A stretch of DNA of 64,000 nt from contig NC_060962.1 of assembly GCF_910589235.1 (NCBI RefSeq), positions 8,612,588-8,676,587 on the forward strand, in the 5' to 3' direction. The notes under the pieces were generated by a model that worked only from the letters and a program-made list of their open reading frames with translations, did no database searches and was not told the DNA's origin. Shown piece by piece: positions 29,795 to 44,757 of this stretch; position 1 is the first letter of the stretch, and every line of letters starts with the position of its first letter. This DNA comes from Vespa crabro. Its lineage: Eukaryota; Arthropoda; Insecta; Hymenoptera; Vespidae. The position numbers and the translations under genes are program-made.

Positions 29795-31762
29795 GTTTTA
29801 ATCATATCGTTGCTATTGTTAATTAATTCGAAGTTCGAATGTGAATTTAGATATATCATTACCTAGGCTGTTGTATTTACTTTGTTCCATTTTTTTTCGC
29901 AAGTCTCTCTAGTTCTGTTTTTTTTTTTAGTGTAATTAAGACATCAATTTTATTTTTTTTTTTCTAGTATTAAGATTAAGTTCGAAAATTACGGATGTAC
30001 GTTTTTATTTTACATTTTACTTTGTTTATCGTTCGTTTCAATCGTATCGCTTTAAACTCGATCGAATTTAATACGTAAATTATCAATCAATCAATCAATC
30101 AATCAATCAGTTTGGGAAAAGGTTATTTCATTTTTATTATATTCACGATGGAACGCGTCGATGTCACGCGTTATCTTATTTGCGCTCGAACTTGTTACTA
30201 CGATATAAATTAAGTTTTTTTTTTGTTTTTTTTTTTGTTTAAATAATACTCGTGAGAAAATATCGACGAACAAATGAAAGAAAGAAATTAAAATTGAATT
30301 ATTTGATTACGGCTGGTCCGTGAAAAAGAATCGTTTCTTTTTCTTTTTCTTTTTCTTTTTCTTTTCAATCCGATAATTTTCGACGTGTCTTCAAACATTT
30401 ATCAATGAATTGAAATTTTTAAGAATTTCTAAAATTATTTCAACAAGTTCGAGCGTAAATACGATGAACGGTGCGCATCAATATTATAAATGTTAATTCA
30501 TGTAAAAAGAAAAAAAAAGAAAAAAAGAAAAAAAATAAAAAAAAAAAGAAAAAAAAAAGAAAGAAAAGAAAAAATAAAAGGAAAAAGAAGACGGAGTTTC
30601 CATGAAACTCCATGTAAAGTTAATCGCATTCTTACAGATTAGATCAGATCGCTCGAATGTTATCGATGTAATTAAGTCGATGAATTATAATCGATAGATA
30701 GATCATTCGACGGAAAGGTATCATTGTTCGAATTAAGATATACATTTGTTTTGCTATACGAATTATTGTTTACCGCGCGACATCGCTTACATACATAACT
30801 TTGTCAACTAATGATCAAAGTGATATCGTTTATTAATTATTAATTATGATTTATAAAGCTTAAGTTAATTAGCGAGTGTACAATTTCACGAAATATTATT
30901 AAACGTGAATACATTGGAAGCAGGTTTAACAAGATACGTTAACAAAAATGTTTTCCTTTTATTAAACGTTAAAAATACTATTAGTGAATCTTATTCAGTC
31001 CTTTTTTTTTTTCTTCTCTTTTTTCTTCCTTTAAATTATTCCTTCATTTTAATTTATTTTAATTGATTTTAATTTTCTTTTTCTTTTTCTCGTCTTTTTT
31101 TTCTTTTTCTTTTTTTTTTTAAGTTTTCCATTATATTTTAATTTAAGAACTTGTTAAACCTGACTACCGAGAATAAATACATCGTTCTATTAACTTGAGT
31201 TACATTCCTCCCCCACCTGATTCGATATTCTCTATAAAACGATGATTTTTGTCCCATTAGAAGAATATACGGATCACGTGACAAGGAGATGATGATAATA
31301 TACATGAATTTACTTTACAGAGAATAGTATATTTTGCGCTAGATTATATTATATATATATATATATATATAGGAAGAATTATAATTCGTTATAATTTATG
31401 AAAGAGAAAAAAGAAGAAGGCACATATAATTTATGAAAGAGAGGAAAAAGGAAAATGAAAGGAAATAAAAAAAAAAAAAGAAGAGGAAAAGAAAAAGAAA
31501 AAGAAGAAATAACATATAATAATGATCATCGCGCTGTGTCTTATTTTTATTATCGTTATAAAACATACACACGATCTGAATGACTTGTTAATGACATTAT
31601 AAGTATAAATAAGTAAGTATTCGAACGAGATAATGTTCAAGGAAATAATGTTTACTACGTTTTACGAGTTTTATATTTTTGCGTTGCAAGAAAAAGATAT
31701 CGAATAAAACTTTTCAAGATAATAAATATTTTTAATCGAAAATGATGTACTTCTTAGCTTTT

Positions 31763-31797
<35 letters not shown>

Positions 31798-32212
31798 TAT
31801 TTGACTTTTATTCGTGTCTTCCAGTAAAATTAATTGTAATGAATGAATTAATCAATTAATCAATTAATTATATAAAATATAATTAATCAAAAATAATCGA
31901 TGGAGTGACGTAAGACGTGGGAAAACATTGTTCACATCTCTAATTTCGATCCTAAACTGCCTCTACTATATAATAAATGTTATTTTTAAAAATATTTTAA
32001 GGTTGGATATTATTATAAAAACAACAAAAAAAGAAAAAAAGGGAAATTAAGATAAGAAAAGTATCATAGGTTCGTGCAGGCACACCATGATAAACTGCGA
32101 TGAACTTTTTATGTATCGAAGTATCACATTTCTTATTGGATTTATTTGATTTCATTTTGCAATAAATACAACAATTACACGTCTTTGTTTGTTTTTTGTT
32201 TATTTTCTTTTA

Positions 32213-32251
<39 letters not shown>

Positions 32252-32645
32252 TTTCTTTTTTTCTTTTTTTTTCTTCTTCCTTTCACCACACTTTTATTAA
32301 TCTACCAGTATCATAATTTCTCTTTCCATTTATCTCGATCTAATTTTATTCTATCACGGATTAAATTTAATTTATAAAATTAATCCCAATTTAATCAATA
32401 CATATGCAAATTTTGTTTCATTTTACTAATTATACCTGATTATTATTTGCCACATTAAGAATTGAGAAAAGAAAATATTTTATAAAATGTCACAAACTGT
32501 ATAAACGAATATACCATGTAAAATCTTTTTCATTTTCGATCGATCGCAACCAATCGAATTCAATATTTAACGCGATGAGAAATCTCTCTGTATATATTGT
32601 AAATTTACTTGTAAAGAAACAGACAAAGGGAAAAAAAAAGAGAGA

Positions 32646-32696
32646 GGAAGAAGAAGAAGAAGAAGAAGAAGAAGAAGAAGAAGAGAAAGAAGAAGA
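32646..32696. repeat. (GAA)n repeat
   Basis: Nearly perfect GAA units; the poly-Glu and poly-Ser frames across it are repeat translations. Confidence 0.93.
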
Positions 32697-33814
32697 AAAA
32701 GAGAAAGAAACAAGAGGAAGAAGTAATTTTAAACAATCGCTTGACCAAATAAAAATAAGATAACACGAGACGGGAAATGTATAATAAGAAATTTTCAAAC
32801 CTTGGCCGATTCATTATTGCGAACCTTAAATGGATTGTAAAATGTATCATTTAAAATAAATTAATATGAGCATTTTAAATACGATGCTTAAAGAGAAAGG
32901 GAAAAGGAATGAATGGATAAATAAATAAATAAATAAATTGATTGTTGTGCCAAAAAGTATTGGTCGGTCAAAAAAAATAGTTTCATACGATATATATGAT
33001 TGTTAGCGTTAATGATAATACACGTCACGTTAACTTTTTCAATCATCTAATCGTACGCCCTCTACTGCACTATATAAATAAATAATTAAATAAATAAAAA
33101 ATAAATTTAAAAAAAATATATATATATATATTTGTATAAATAGCGATAGACGATTTTTATGTAAAAAGATACATAGAGTACATTGTAAATGTTTCTCATT
33201 TCTTTTTTTTTTCTTTCTTTCTTTTTTTTTTTTTTCTTTCCTTTTTTTTCCTTTTTTCCTTTTTTAATACACTTTCTGTCGATTATTTTTCTTAAAAAAT
33301 GATTTGATGAGAGAACATTTTCAAAAGATCTATGACTCATATATGCGAATTAGTGATTAGTTCTTTTTAAGGAGAAAAAAAAAATAATAATATACTTGCA
33401 CCTCGAAGTTTTAAAAAGTATTACACCTTTTTAACAATGCGTATGTAAAAGCGTAAGAATTAATTATCAAGCAAACGATAATATTATTATAATTTAAATG
33501 AAAGGAACTTCTTACATAAACTTTTTAAATACTTCTAATTCTATTATAGGATCCTTGCTTCTCTATCGTCCTAATCAAAAAGTTTAGAAAAACAATTTAT
33601 TTTTCATTCCTTCATTTTTCATTCTTTCATTCAATTAACGAAATATGTAATAGACATGTACAAATCCGCTAATAGAAATAATAATCACGAAGCTTTCTGT
33701 GTTTTCAAACGATCTTTGTAAGTGTAGGATTTAGAGATCGATAAAATTGAACGGCTGTAAAAGGAGCAAATAGAAAGAAAAAAGGAGAAAAAAAAAAGAA
33801 ATAAAAAAAAAAAA

Positions 33815-33847
<33 letters not shown>

Positions 33848-34396
33848 GCAAAAAAAGAAATTGAGAAAAATTTCTCTCGTTAGAATAGAAAAATGAAACG
33901 TTTTAATAGAAAAATAATCTAATTTATAAGCTCGAGTGTATTGTTTTTTGCAGATCGTTTATAAACTAACACACACTCGTGTACATACATATATATACAT
34001 TTATAAACACACTAACACATATTAACACAAAATACATTAACATTAATCCTATTATAAAATCGTTTACATATATGAGAGTAGAAAATAGGAATTGCGTTCT
34101 GTACACATTATCATATTTTATAATAATAGTTGTACATAATAAGAGAAAATCTTTCTCTTTTTTCTTGAAGAAGTCGATATGTAACTATTTTCAAAATATT
34201 ATTAAACTAAAAATAAGTTTTTTCATTTAAGTCATAATAGAGATATTAATAGACTGAGAAAAGCTTAATTATTTTAATCCGGTTATTTTTATGATAAGAT
34301 AAAAATCTTCAAAAGGTATTCAATGCTTATCGATAAGTTTAAGTAAAGCCATTTGGTTTTCTTAAATTTAACAAAAAAATAAAGACTAAGTAATTC

Positions 34397-34437
<41 letters not shown>

Positions 34438-34674
34438 TACATATTTATAAATATTTATGTACTCCAAACACTGCCATTGTGTTCTTTGCTTTTTTAACAA
34501 CTCGAGCATTTAATTCTACAGCTAATACAAACTTATAAATATGTAATATACATAAATAATGCGTATAATAGTAAGTGTATTGTTCATTGTAATTCACCGA
34601 TTGTAAATATGGCCATTTACTTTTCTCGTTATGGCCGAGAAAAAGATTTCTGTAATGTTTTTATGGGGGAAAAA

Positions 34675-34705
<31 letters not shown>

Positions 34706-35850
34706 AAAGAAAAAATAAATAAAAAAAGAAAACGTACTATTTGTACCCATCGACGTAATAAATAAATAAATAAAGAATTATGATAATTGACATTTTCTTT
34801 TGACAAGTTATCGATCGAGAAAATATGTTTTAATTAAAACTTTCAATTCCATCGAAAGATCATAATATATAAATAATTTTGTTAAATTTTATTTTAATAT
34901 TAATTAATATCTATTACACACAGACACACACGTAGATACGTTTAAATATATATATAAAATTAAATGACGTTATCAATGTTATAAAGTTCTTCGGATATAT
35001 ATTTGATATAACGAATGTCGGCAATTTACCGACACCTCAAATATTTTGTTATCCTTCGATTCAACAAATTTATTTATTTAATTAATTAATTATCAGTCAT
35101 AAAAAAGTATAACGCATAAACGCAAAGTTGCCTATGTAATAAACCAGAATTTCATGTTTCACAATAGAAAATAACATTCGTTACGAACAACGTACGAGTA
35201 AAATTGTTAACTTGTCCACATATTATCCAAGTCAATGAAATCGCAAGGGAAATTAGGGAGTTCAATTTTGCTCGCGTGAACAATTAGAAACTTTAGCTCG
35301 ACGAATAAAATTTAATAACCATCATGTCACTAGGGTGACCATATATACGTACATACACACATACATACATAGAAACACGCTACGTATTGTTCAACTTTAG
35401 AAAAGTAAATTTTAAACGGATAGAGTTCAGAGATAATTTAAATAAAAAAAAAAAAAAAAAGAAAAAAAAGGAAGAAAAGACAGAAAAAAAGATAAAAAGA
35501 TACGTCAAACAGAATAATTTATCATTTACTTTTGATTCAAAACAATGATCTCTACGGTTTACATGATATATAATTCGCTTATCTATTATTCATGAGTCTA
35601 CGAAGAAATAACTCAATGACTTTACACATTATCTATTAGGAAATTCATCAAAGCTAAGATAAGCGATAACGTTTGAAAGGAAATTTATGAACGATGTATT
35701 AAGTTTAAACGGATTCATAAAAGTGATATAAAATCGATCTATTTTGAAAGAAGTAGATCGGAATAAAGACGTTTGGTAAGAAAAGATATGTAAATGTGAA
35801 TATTTTGATGTATGAATTATGTATTTGCCTATCATCTACTGTATTATGTT

Positions 35851-35890
<40 letters not shown>

Positions 35891-36757
35891 GGAGATGACT
35901 CGAATATATGAAAAATAATAAATATGAAAATATAAAAACGCATTTCGTAAAAAAAGGACCATCAAGATGTTATAGATCTGTCGAATCGATAATGTAGTTG
36001 CTCGTACGATCAACTAAAATATATGCCTCTATAATACCAACATAAGATAACGTTGATTGGTTGATAACAATAATAGTAGGAGATAACTATGGCTTAGAAG
36101 ATTAGAGAAAAACACTTTGTCAACGTGTGATAGACAACGAATCAGTATTCTTTTTCTTTTTTTTTTTTCTTTTTTCTTTTTTTTTTCTCCTTTTTTTTTC
36201 ATTTGTCAAATATTAAAAATGTCTCTAAGATGCAATTCAATTTTATTCAGTTTCTACGTTTAACTCAGACTTGCAAAATTATTATCGTAATAATACCATT
36301 GATAACGTGTTAAATCATTCATAAATGTTCAGACAGCGTGCTTATATATATATATATATATATTACATATACAGAGTTGTTTTGTGTGTGTGTGCGTATA
36401 AACGTTTGAATGAAATAAATCTTACATAAACATCTTTATGTAAGAGCATGAATAGATCATTTATATAATTCATTAGAATCTTATCGTTTTATTGTATTAT
36501 GTTATTTATCGACATAAAATGTCAATTCCGTGTTATTCGTCTACGCTATTACAGCATTTAAATTATTAATTAAATAGTTTATATTTTTTGGGATGAAAGA
36601 GGGAGAGAGAGAGACAAAAATAGAGGTAAATTACAGACTTTAGAATGTGATTATCATTCGATAATTTAATTGAATGAATCGTGATTGAAATCTTTGTAAC
36701 TAATTACCGGTTAACTTTTCATTATACTTCGAGCATAAATATAGGGAGAAGCGACGT

Positions 36758-36805
<48 letters not shown>

Positions 36806-37026
36806 ACACTGTACTCTTTGTATAAGTATTCGTATTTATTTTCACATGGGAATTATTTCCAACGGAGATAAATAAATTATATTGTTATTCAAGTTACAAT
36901 TCGTAAAGTCAAACGTACGAATTGAAATATATTAATATTTTTCTATCCCATATTCTATTGTACGAAAAATAAAAAGTAATTTTTTTTTTCCCCCATTACA
37001 AAGTAAAAACTTGTAATTCTTTAATG

Positions 37027-37061
<35 letters not shown>

Positions 37062-37333
37062 GTTTTTTTTTCTTTCTTTCTTTCTTTCTTTCTTTCTTTT
37101 CTTCTTTTCTTTTCTCCAACTCGACGAAAGAATTAAACCATTTTGGAATGGATGAGAATAGTGAAAAAGAAAATAAGGGAATTTTCGTAGTTACGTACTA
37201 TGCAATCGAGTTACTTCTTTTGCGTAAGGGGAAAGAAAAAAGGCCGAGAGAAAATAATGAAAAATCAAAATAAAATAAAATGAGTAAAAATCCTTTGTGT
37301 AGTCTCGAAAAACGAAGTAAGTCCTTTTTATTT

Positions 37334-37364
<31 letters not shown>

Positions 37365-38247
37365 AATCCTCTGATTCAAGTCATTAGAGAAATAGAAAAA
37401 GATTTAGTTTCAACGATATTTCTTTTTTTCCTTTTTTCACTTTTCATTCTTGTAATATAAATCGTTAAGAAGCTTTATTTGAATCATTTACGACTCAAAA
37501 ATAATCCCATATAAGTCTTCAAATATAAAACGTCATCTTCGTTTTATGAATCCCTTTGGTGAGATCTTAAAACTTGGATAACAAATCGATTTATCCTCGA
37601 TTATCCGTTCGAGAAGTTTCGTTATTAATAATTAGATTCGTATTAATTATTTCTTAAGGATTAAACTTTTATAGAAATCTTTTCTACCAAGAGGCAATTT
37701 CTAAAAAAAAAAAAAAAAAAAGAAAAAAACGAACTTTTTTCGTGAATTAACAAACATAACTCGTTTTAACGATTCATAAGATGACAAGTATATTACCTTA
37801 CGAAATAATTTACGTTCTCGTTCTTATTACGTTAGATTTACTAATAAAAGTGAGATAAAATTCAAAATGATATTCTCCTTTCTCGAATAATAGATCCATT
37901 TGAATGATAAGTTTTGTTCATAAGGAAGAAATAAAACAAAGAAGAGAGAAAAAGAAAAAGAATGAAAAAAATAGAGAGAGAGAGAGAGAGAGAGAGAGAG
38001 CAATAGACCAAATAATGTACATAGATATGAATAGTATATGAAAAGAATGAAGAATAATATTCAATGAATATGTTAATATGAATTGCAAAGTTTTTTATTT
38101 TACTTTTATCGACATACGAATTGTATTTTTATAAGAAACTTAATAATGTCGATCTGCTTTCTCTAAATATTTTAATCCAGAAGAAAATATCAAATTAAAT
38201 AAAGCCACAAGTTTTTGAAATAGTCAGGAAAAAAAAAATTGACTTTT

Positions 38248-38299
<52 letters not shown>

Positions 38300-39113
38300 T
38301 CTGTCTTTTTTTTCGACAAATTGTTCGACAAATTGTTCGCAAATTTTTTTCGCGAGTTCGAATCATCAATGGGACGTAAATTGAAAAAGGTTACTAAATG
38401 TCACGGAATAAAGGATTTCAGTGTACATTTTTCATGTGTACATTTTTTCCTCGAAGAAACAGAAAAGTATATCTATGTATACGTACGTCGGAAAAATTCG
38501 ATATTATATCCTGACAATTTATTACCACACTTTTCATTTCTCTCTCTCTCTCTCTCTCTCTTTTTCTTTCATGGATCTGTGAAAATTTCCAATCGATATA
38601 TCGAAAGGAAAACTATCGTAAATTATTACTCGTTTCTTGTTTACGCATAGTTTATTCTCGATTCGAAGATTTCAAAACGATCGAATGAACTTCTGGATTA
38701 CAAAAAAATGTCCCTTTTTTTATCGGGTTTTTTAACGGGTGATATAGTAAAAAAAAAAAAAAAAAGAAAAAGAAAAAAAAAGAAAAAATCGAGATAAAAA
38801 TAGAAATGATTCGAAAGATTTGTTTAAATATTCATAGGAAAGTGTTTATTCCATTGATCGTAACTCGTTTAATTTAAATAATGAAATAGGAGGATTAGAG
38901 AGAAGGGAAAGAAGGAAAAACAACACGAGAAAAATGTAGATGCGGTTAGCCGTTTCATTGAGAATGGAAATTTGATATAAAATTTATTATTCTAAGATCG
39001 TATAGCTTATCTCGTGAAATGTATGTAGCTACAGTTACATTACATAGGTAGATACATAGGTAAATACATAACTAGGTTGGGAAGTATTTATGTACACACA
39101 CACAGACACACAT

Positions 39114-39150
<37 letters not shown>

Positions 39151-40300
39151 TTTTGGAATTGTACAATTTGGAGAAACTTTCTCACGAGTCGCTTAACAGG
39201 CAAAACATGGATTTTACCTTTTCAGAATGTAATTCAGCTCGTTTAACGACGAGACAAATACTAGTAAATATAAGACAAAGTTTTGTCGTGAAAAGGAGAG
39301 GGTAAATCCTTAAACGAAAGACGTTCGAATAAATAAGAACACTACGGTTGACCTTTCCATATAGTCTAACTATAATAGGATTTTCTTGGAATTAGTATAG
39401 CAGTATTAGTCGACAACTAATCCAGTCACGTTTTCCGACCAAATCGTTTTGTTATTTTCCGAAAAGTTACGAAACTTTATTTTAACGAAATAAATTTATT
39501 CGATTAAGGTTGTTTCCATCAATCCTGGTTTTATAATGCCTAAAGGAAAAAAGCACGTATAGCACGTAATTCTTGAATGATTTTTTAACGAAGGAGATCT
39601 CGTTTTTAAAGATAAAGATTTAAAAGAGAGTACATGGTTTTTCCTTTTTTTCTTTTTTTTTCTTTTTTTCGAATTTTTGTAATAGCATTATTTTCTTCGA
39701 GAAAAGAAAAAAAAATCGTATCGAAAAAATGATGTTTCTTTTGACGATAGTTCATGATCATAAAAATAAAGCTTTTTGAAAAAAATTCAAAAAAGCCGTG
39801 TCGATCGTTAAAATGAGATTTCGTTCATCAAAATCTTTTAAGAATTGGATCTTTCAACGATTGGACTCGTTGTATGAACGTAAACGCTGTTTACGTCATT
39901 TTTCGTGGAGGAGAAAAAAAAAGTTTCGTATAAAGTCGCCTCTTGAATATTGCAGTGAAAGATATAAAGCTCTTATCCTCATTACTGACTTTCATATAAA
40001 TGCTAGAGCGATGTGCGATTTGTTTTCATGAAGCAGATGATTGCGCTTCCTTATTTGATAAGCGTAAATTGATATTGAGATTTTCTAATTTATTCCAAAC
40101 GCAATGATACGCATTTCGTCAAGCTCATATGGAGAAGTCACGGTAACGTATTCAATCATGTTTTAATGAGCTTTTCACTAATGAATCTATGATAAAAATA
40201 AGCAAATATCTTCTTAATCGTTCGTACTAATGAGCCTTAGGAATAAATTTAAGCTGTGACATATAATTAATTTATTCCTTTTTTTTCTCTTTTATTTTTT

Positions 40301-43300
40301 TTTTTTTTTTTTTTAAGTTTAGGATATAATTATTTAAACGATCTATAAACTACATGCATTACAATAAACTAATATTTAAACAATAGCACATTTATTTTAA
40401 TATTACAAACATTTCATAATTGGATAAACAGGTTAAATATAAGGTATAATTAAATTACTATTTAAATAGAGTCATAATTTGAACCCGTTGTAGTTGACTG
40501 TTTATAAAGAGATAACAAAACAAAACCCATTAACAAAAACAAACTTTTCAATGAATTTATCAGTAACTGTTATCGGATCAGTTTGTTTTTGAATTTCGAC
40601 GAGTAAACATCAAACTTTTCACTTTCATGTATATATTATTTCATATACATCTGATCGCGAAATAACGTCGATGTCGATTTGCAATAAGAATTTATTTATA
40701 ATTATTATATTGACCTTTTTTCTTCATTATCAAGATATCCATGGTGGAAACATTATTAAAAATCTTAAAATAAGTTTATTTTTCTATCAAAACATTTTTT
40801 CAATATTTTCAACAATTTCTTTTTATGACAATGATATTATTATGCTAAATTTTATTCATATATTTCTGTTTCAGGATGTCATTGCAATCACACGCGGAAC
40901 AATGATAAAATCGAACCTTTGTATCGATAAAATAAAAATAAAAATCTTGCGAAATAAAAGTGATCTCTGTTTGATAGCGTTTCGTAAGAACATTTCGATT
41001 TAAACAATATCGTGAATTTACATCGATTGCATACAATGCAATCGTTAGAATCAGTGTTTGTTCGCAAAGTATTTTCCTTTGTTAACGGTCTTAAAGATTG
41101 TATATTTATAAAAGACAATAGAGTTTCGTAAATTAACTTCAGTGATCGTCCATTAAAAAATATATTTAGAATTAGTGCATCGTTGAAGAGGATCTCAATC
41201 TACGGCGATCATTCGATTTATGAGTTATTCATTCTCAATTTTGACCTACATAGTTGACGAGTGTTTTAAAGCTATCGCAGAACTTTTTACATGGTAAGTG
41301 AATTTTAACATTCCTCCGATCATTCAATTATGTCGAGAACGAAAAGTTTAAATTGGCACGGATGATTGATTGTAATTAATTAATAGAAGAGCATTGGAGT
41401 AATTAAAAAAAGTAAATTTCTTCGGAGATTTATTCGTAAATGGTTTCTTATTTTTGGATAGTTTTATTTTATTATTAGATTAGATCAGAATATTAATTTC
41501 TTATTAATTTTTAAATATTTTTCTCCCGCGAAATTAGTAAAGAATCAATATTTAACAAGTTCCAATAAAGAATGAGGAAGGAAATATTTGCGATGGATAA
41601 TGTCTGAATAACAAACAAAATTGTGCATAATTTTCTTATATTAATTAAAATACTCGTTTTGTGAAAAAGAAGATAGTCCAAGGATTTTTCATTATATTTT
41701 TATTTTATTTCTTTTCTAAAGTTTAATTAAATTTTATTCTTATGAAATCAAGTTCTATATTAAAGTAATAGCTAAGAAACGTATAAAATATGGCAATTGT
41801 GGGAGATCATTGTGAGATCAAGTGCATTAAATCAAGGTGCACACAAGGAAATGTGCCAAGGTCTCATTTTGCTCCGCGTATAAGATTATGATTATTTGAT
41901 ATTTTGATATTTTTATTGTTAAAAGCGAATCTCATATACTTTTTAATTTTTTCATTTTATTTATAGTTCAAAATAAATTCATCGTTTTATCTTTGATAAA
42001 TAATACATTTCTTATTTCTATAAAATCATATTCTATTAAAATCGTAGTCACGAAACGTATAAGATATGGCAATCATGTGGAACATTGAAACTGCACCTAA
42101 CAAAGGTGCACGTAAGATTGGAACATGCACTCTGGGATATGTGACCAAGTTTTCCCTTTGCCATGCGTTACGGGAAATGAATATTTGTTTAGATTAAAAT
42201 CTACCTTTACTTCTTTTTACGTTAAATTAAATTAAATTAAAAATGTTATCTCTCATAAGTAATACATAAAAGATTAATAATATAGAAATAGAATAATTTT
42301 TAGATCGTGGATTTTTTAATAGCTACTTTAACGATATTGCAGATTTTAAAATAGTATCAACAGATGCAGGATTCTAAAATAGGGTCTCCAGATGCAGCAA
42401 CCTCCACGTGGTGAGACCTGGATCGATATTATTTGCGATATATCAAAATTTAATTCTATATCATATAACGCAAATACTATCGGACGAATGGCTGTATATT
42501 TCAATATCTATATAAAAGTTCTTTTTTTTTTTCAATTAAATTCTGATTAAACATAGAAACTACTAATATTTATAATATTTGCCATTTCCATTAATTTTCC
42601 TATCAATTATATTTATTATCCGTTATACATTTAGATCGTAAAATAAATGTGTTCCGACGTTTACGTTATATTTATTATGGATTATTACGACAGACACGGC
42701 ACCATTAAAGAAGAATATAAATGTGAAAGAATGAAAAATGTTATTTCACAGCATACTAATATTCATTTATTCTAACTCACGCTAATTCGATAGTTATGTT
42801 ACGTGCAAGAGGGATATAATTTAACAAGCTTATTGACTGATATGATAGATACATGGAGGAAACGACATTTCTCGCTTCTGCTTCTAGTTTATAAATCGTA
42901 GTTCATAATTTATAGTTCATATCTGTCGCTGAAGTCAAACTTCGAACGACAGATAATGAACTGAAATATATAGAAATACATAATTATTAATTATTACATC
43001 GATTTAATTGATCAGTCAGATGTTTCACGATTAATACGAATTCGACTATTCCTTATCTTTCTCACTAATACATCTATGTAGTTATATATCAACATATGTA
43101 ACGTCAATATCTACTAACATAGATGGAATAACATTAGTCCAAACGTAGTAGTATGATCAATAGGAATAAAATCGCAAATTGTCAATGTGAATTCCTTTAT
43201 GATATACGAATTGTTCGTCGAGCACCCGTATCGAAACCTCCGATCGATAAAGTTATTTCAGAATACAATTGTATTGTAGCTTATGCGTTATTTATTGTAA

Positions 43301-43400
43301 ACAAAAGAAGAGGAGAAAACGAAATTCAAAAACGGAATTGTGCGACAAAAGCAAACGAAGGAAAAAATTTTACGATGGACATGAAGCTCCTGTTTTTTTT
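40301..43400. other. Microsatellite-poor intergenic island
   Basis: Compared with the rest of the window this 3.1 kb has almost no simple repeats. It contains an old tandem duplication (about 41734-41880 and 42012-42170), a strong donor-like site GTAAGT at 41294 and strong acceptor-like sites (for example at 40873). A short frame starting with a hydrophobic leader begins at 40671. None of this proves a gene. It may be an unannotated transcript, a conserved non-coding region or transposon remains. Confidence 0.45.
41734..42170. repeat. Old tandem duplication, two diverged copies about 280 bases apart
   Basis: Copies at about 41734-41880 and 42012-42170 share a core (GAAACGTATAAAATATGGCA versus GAAACGTATAAGATATGGCA), then a GTGG block, an AAGGTGCAC block and a CCAAG...TTTGC...GCGT block in the same order. 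This is an eye alignment. The sequence is not simple-repeat, so a duplication is the likeliest explanation. Confidence 0.6.
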
Positions 43401-44061
43401 TTCTTTTTTTTTTTCTTTTTTTTCCCCCCTATTCTTTCGTAACTTTTTTTATTTCCTATAAAAAAAAAAAAAAAAAAAAAAAAAACGATATCTTTTCTTT
43501 TTTCTGACTCTTTTTTTCTTCTTTTCCTTTTTCTTCCGTTCCCCCTCAATCCAGCACAATTTCCAATTTGTCATATTAAAGGATCGATAAATAATACGAG
43601 AGGGTATTAAATAAAATAATGTCTCTACCACTTGTTCGTTCAGTTAGGCGAGATACGAGAAAAAAGAAAAAAAAACCTTTGACACAAATAGGTATAGTAA
43701 TATGTGTTTAGTCTCCCATTGCATGATACGATACCAAACAGACATCGTCACGCGATAATAATACGTCCTAATTGTAGGATTATCATACTTTATGTGACTA
43801 GTACTGGATATCCAGAGAGGATAGAAAACCTCTAATAAGGTAGACGAGTACAAGTCCACATAAACTTGTTTTCTTTAATTTGAAGTCCTTGTTTCTCTTT
43901 TCTTTTTTTTTCCTTTTTATTTTTTTTTTTTTTTTTTTTCTTTTTTTTTCTCAAAAAATATCTCTCTTACGCAGCAGTCTTACTAAGACTGAACGAATCC
44001 TTGAATAAACAAAAGTGTTTTTAACATAATAAGATATATAGAGATAGATAAATATATAGAT

Positions 44062-44103
<42 letters not shown>

Positions 44104-44711
44104 CAAAGACATTTCTTTATCAATCGAAAAATAAAAGTAGGGATGTTACCTATCTCATCGTCAGCTAACATTAATTTCCTTTCCAGGTGAATTAATCTCG
44201 AAATTATCCTTCCCGTTGACATCTCCGGTCTGTATAAGAACGGAAAAGATTATCCCTTTACTGTAAAAGCATTCCCGAGGATAAACATAATTTTTCTATT
44301 ATTTTATTAATCCATGGGAAATATTTCCTTCTTTTTTTTTTTCCTCTTTTCAACGAAAAAAATTATCATTCCCTTATTTTCTCGACATTTAATCGTTGGA
44401 TTGTTTATGTTTATCTTAATAAGCTCGCTCGATGAATTAAAGTTTTCAAAATTCATTTTTTTTTTCTTCTTTTTCTTTTCTTTTTTTTTCCTTTTAATAT
44501 CGCTCGATTAGTCCGGTAATAGCATTGTCATTGGGACACGAGGATTAAACTGGACAAACTTTTACATTGAATTTATTCACAGAAAACTTGTTAATACAAA
44601 TTTTTCTAAACGATTATTCCTTATTCGAGGTAGAAAGAGTATGCGGATATATTCCTCGCTTATATGTATTTTTTATTTTTTTTTTATTTTATTATAATTT
44701 ATGAATGAAAA

Positions 44712-44757
<46 letters not shown>

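Larger units (their letters stand above)
27001..40300. other. Intergenic DNA between the two convergent genes, left part
   Basis: No gene can be supported. Contents are A, T, GA, TC and AAT tracts and A+T-rich sequence. One GC-richer island at about 28690-29330 stands out and is described as a finding. A short mariner-like end sequence may lie at 32944-32969. A moderately complex block lies at about 39780-40140. Its 77-residue frame resembles nothing I know. Confidence 0.7.

Noticed and set aside
39798..40031. 77-codon basic frame on the + strand
   Set aside because: No homology recognised and no splice or promoter context.
43153..43461. 102-codon frame on the + strand
   Set aside because: The first 80 codons have normal composition but no family resemblance, and the end is poly-Phe. 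It may be chance in a repeat-poor stretch.
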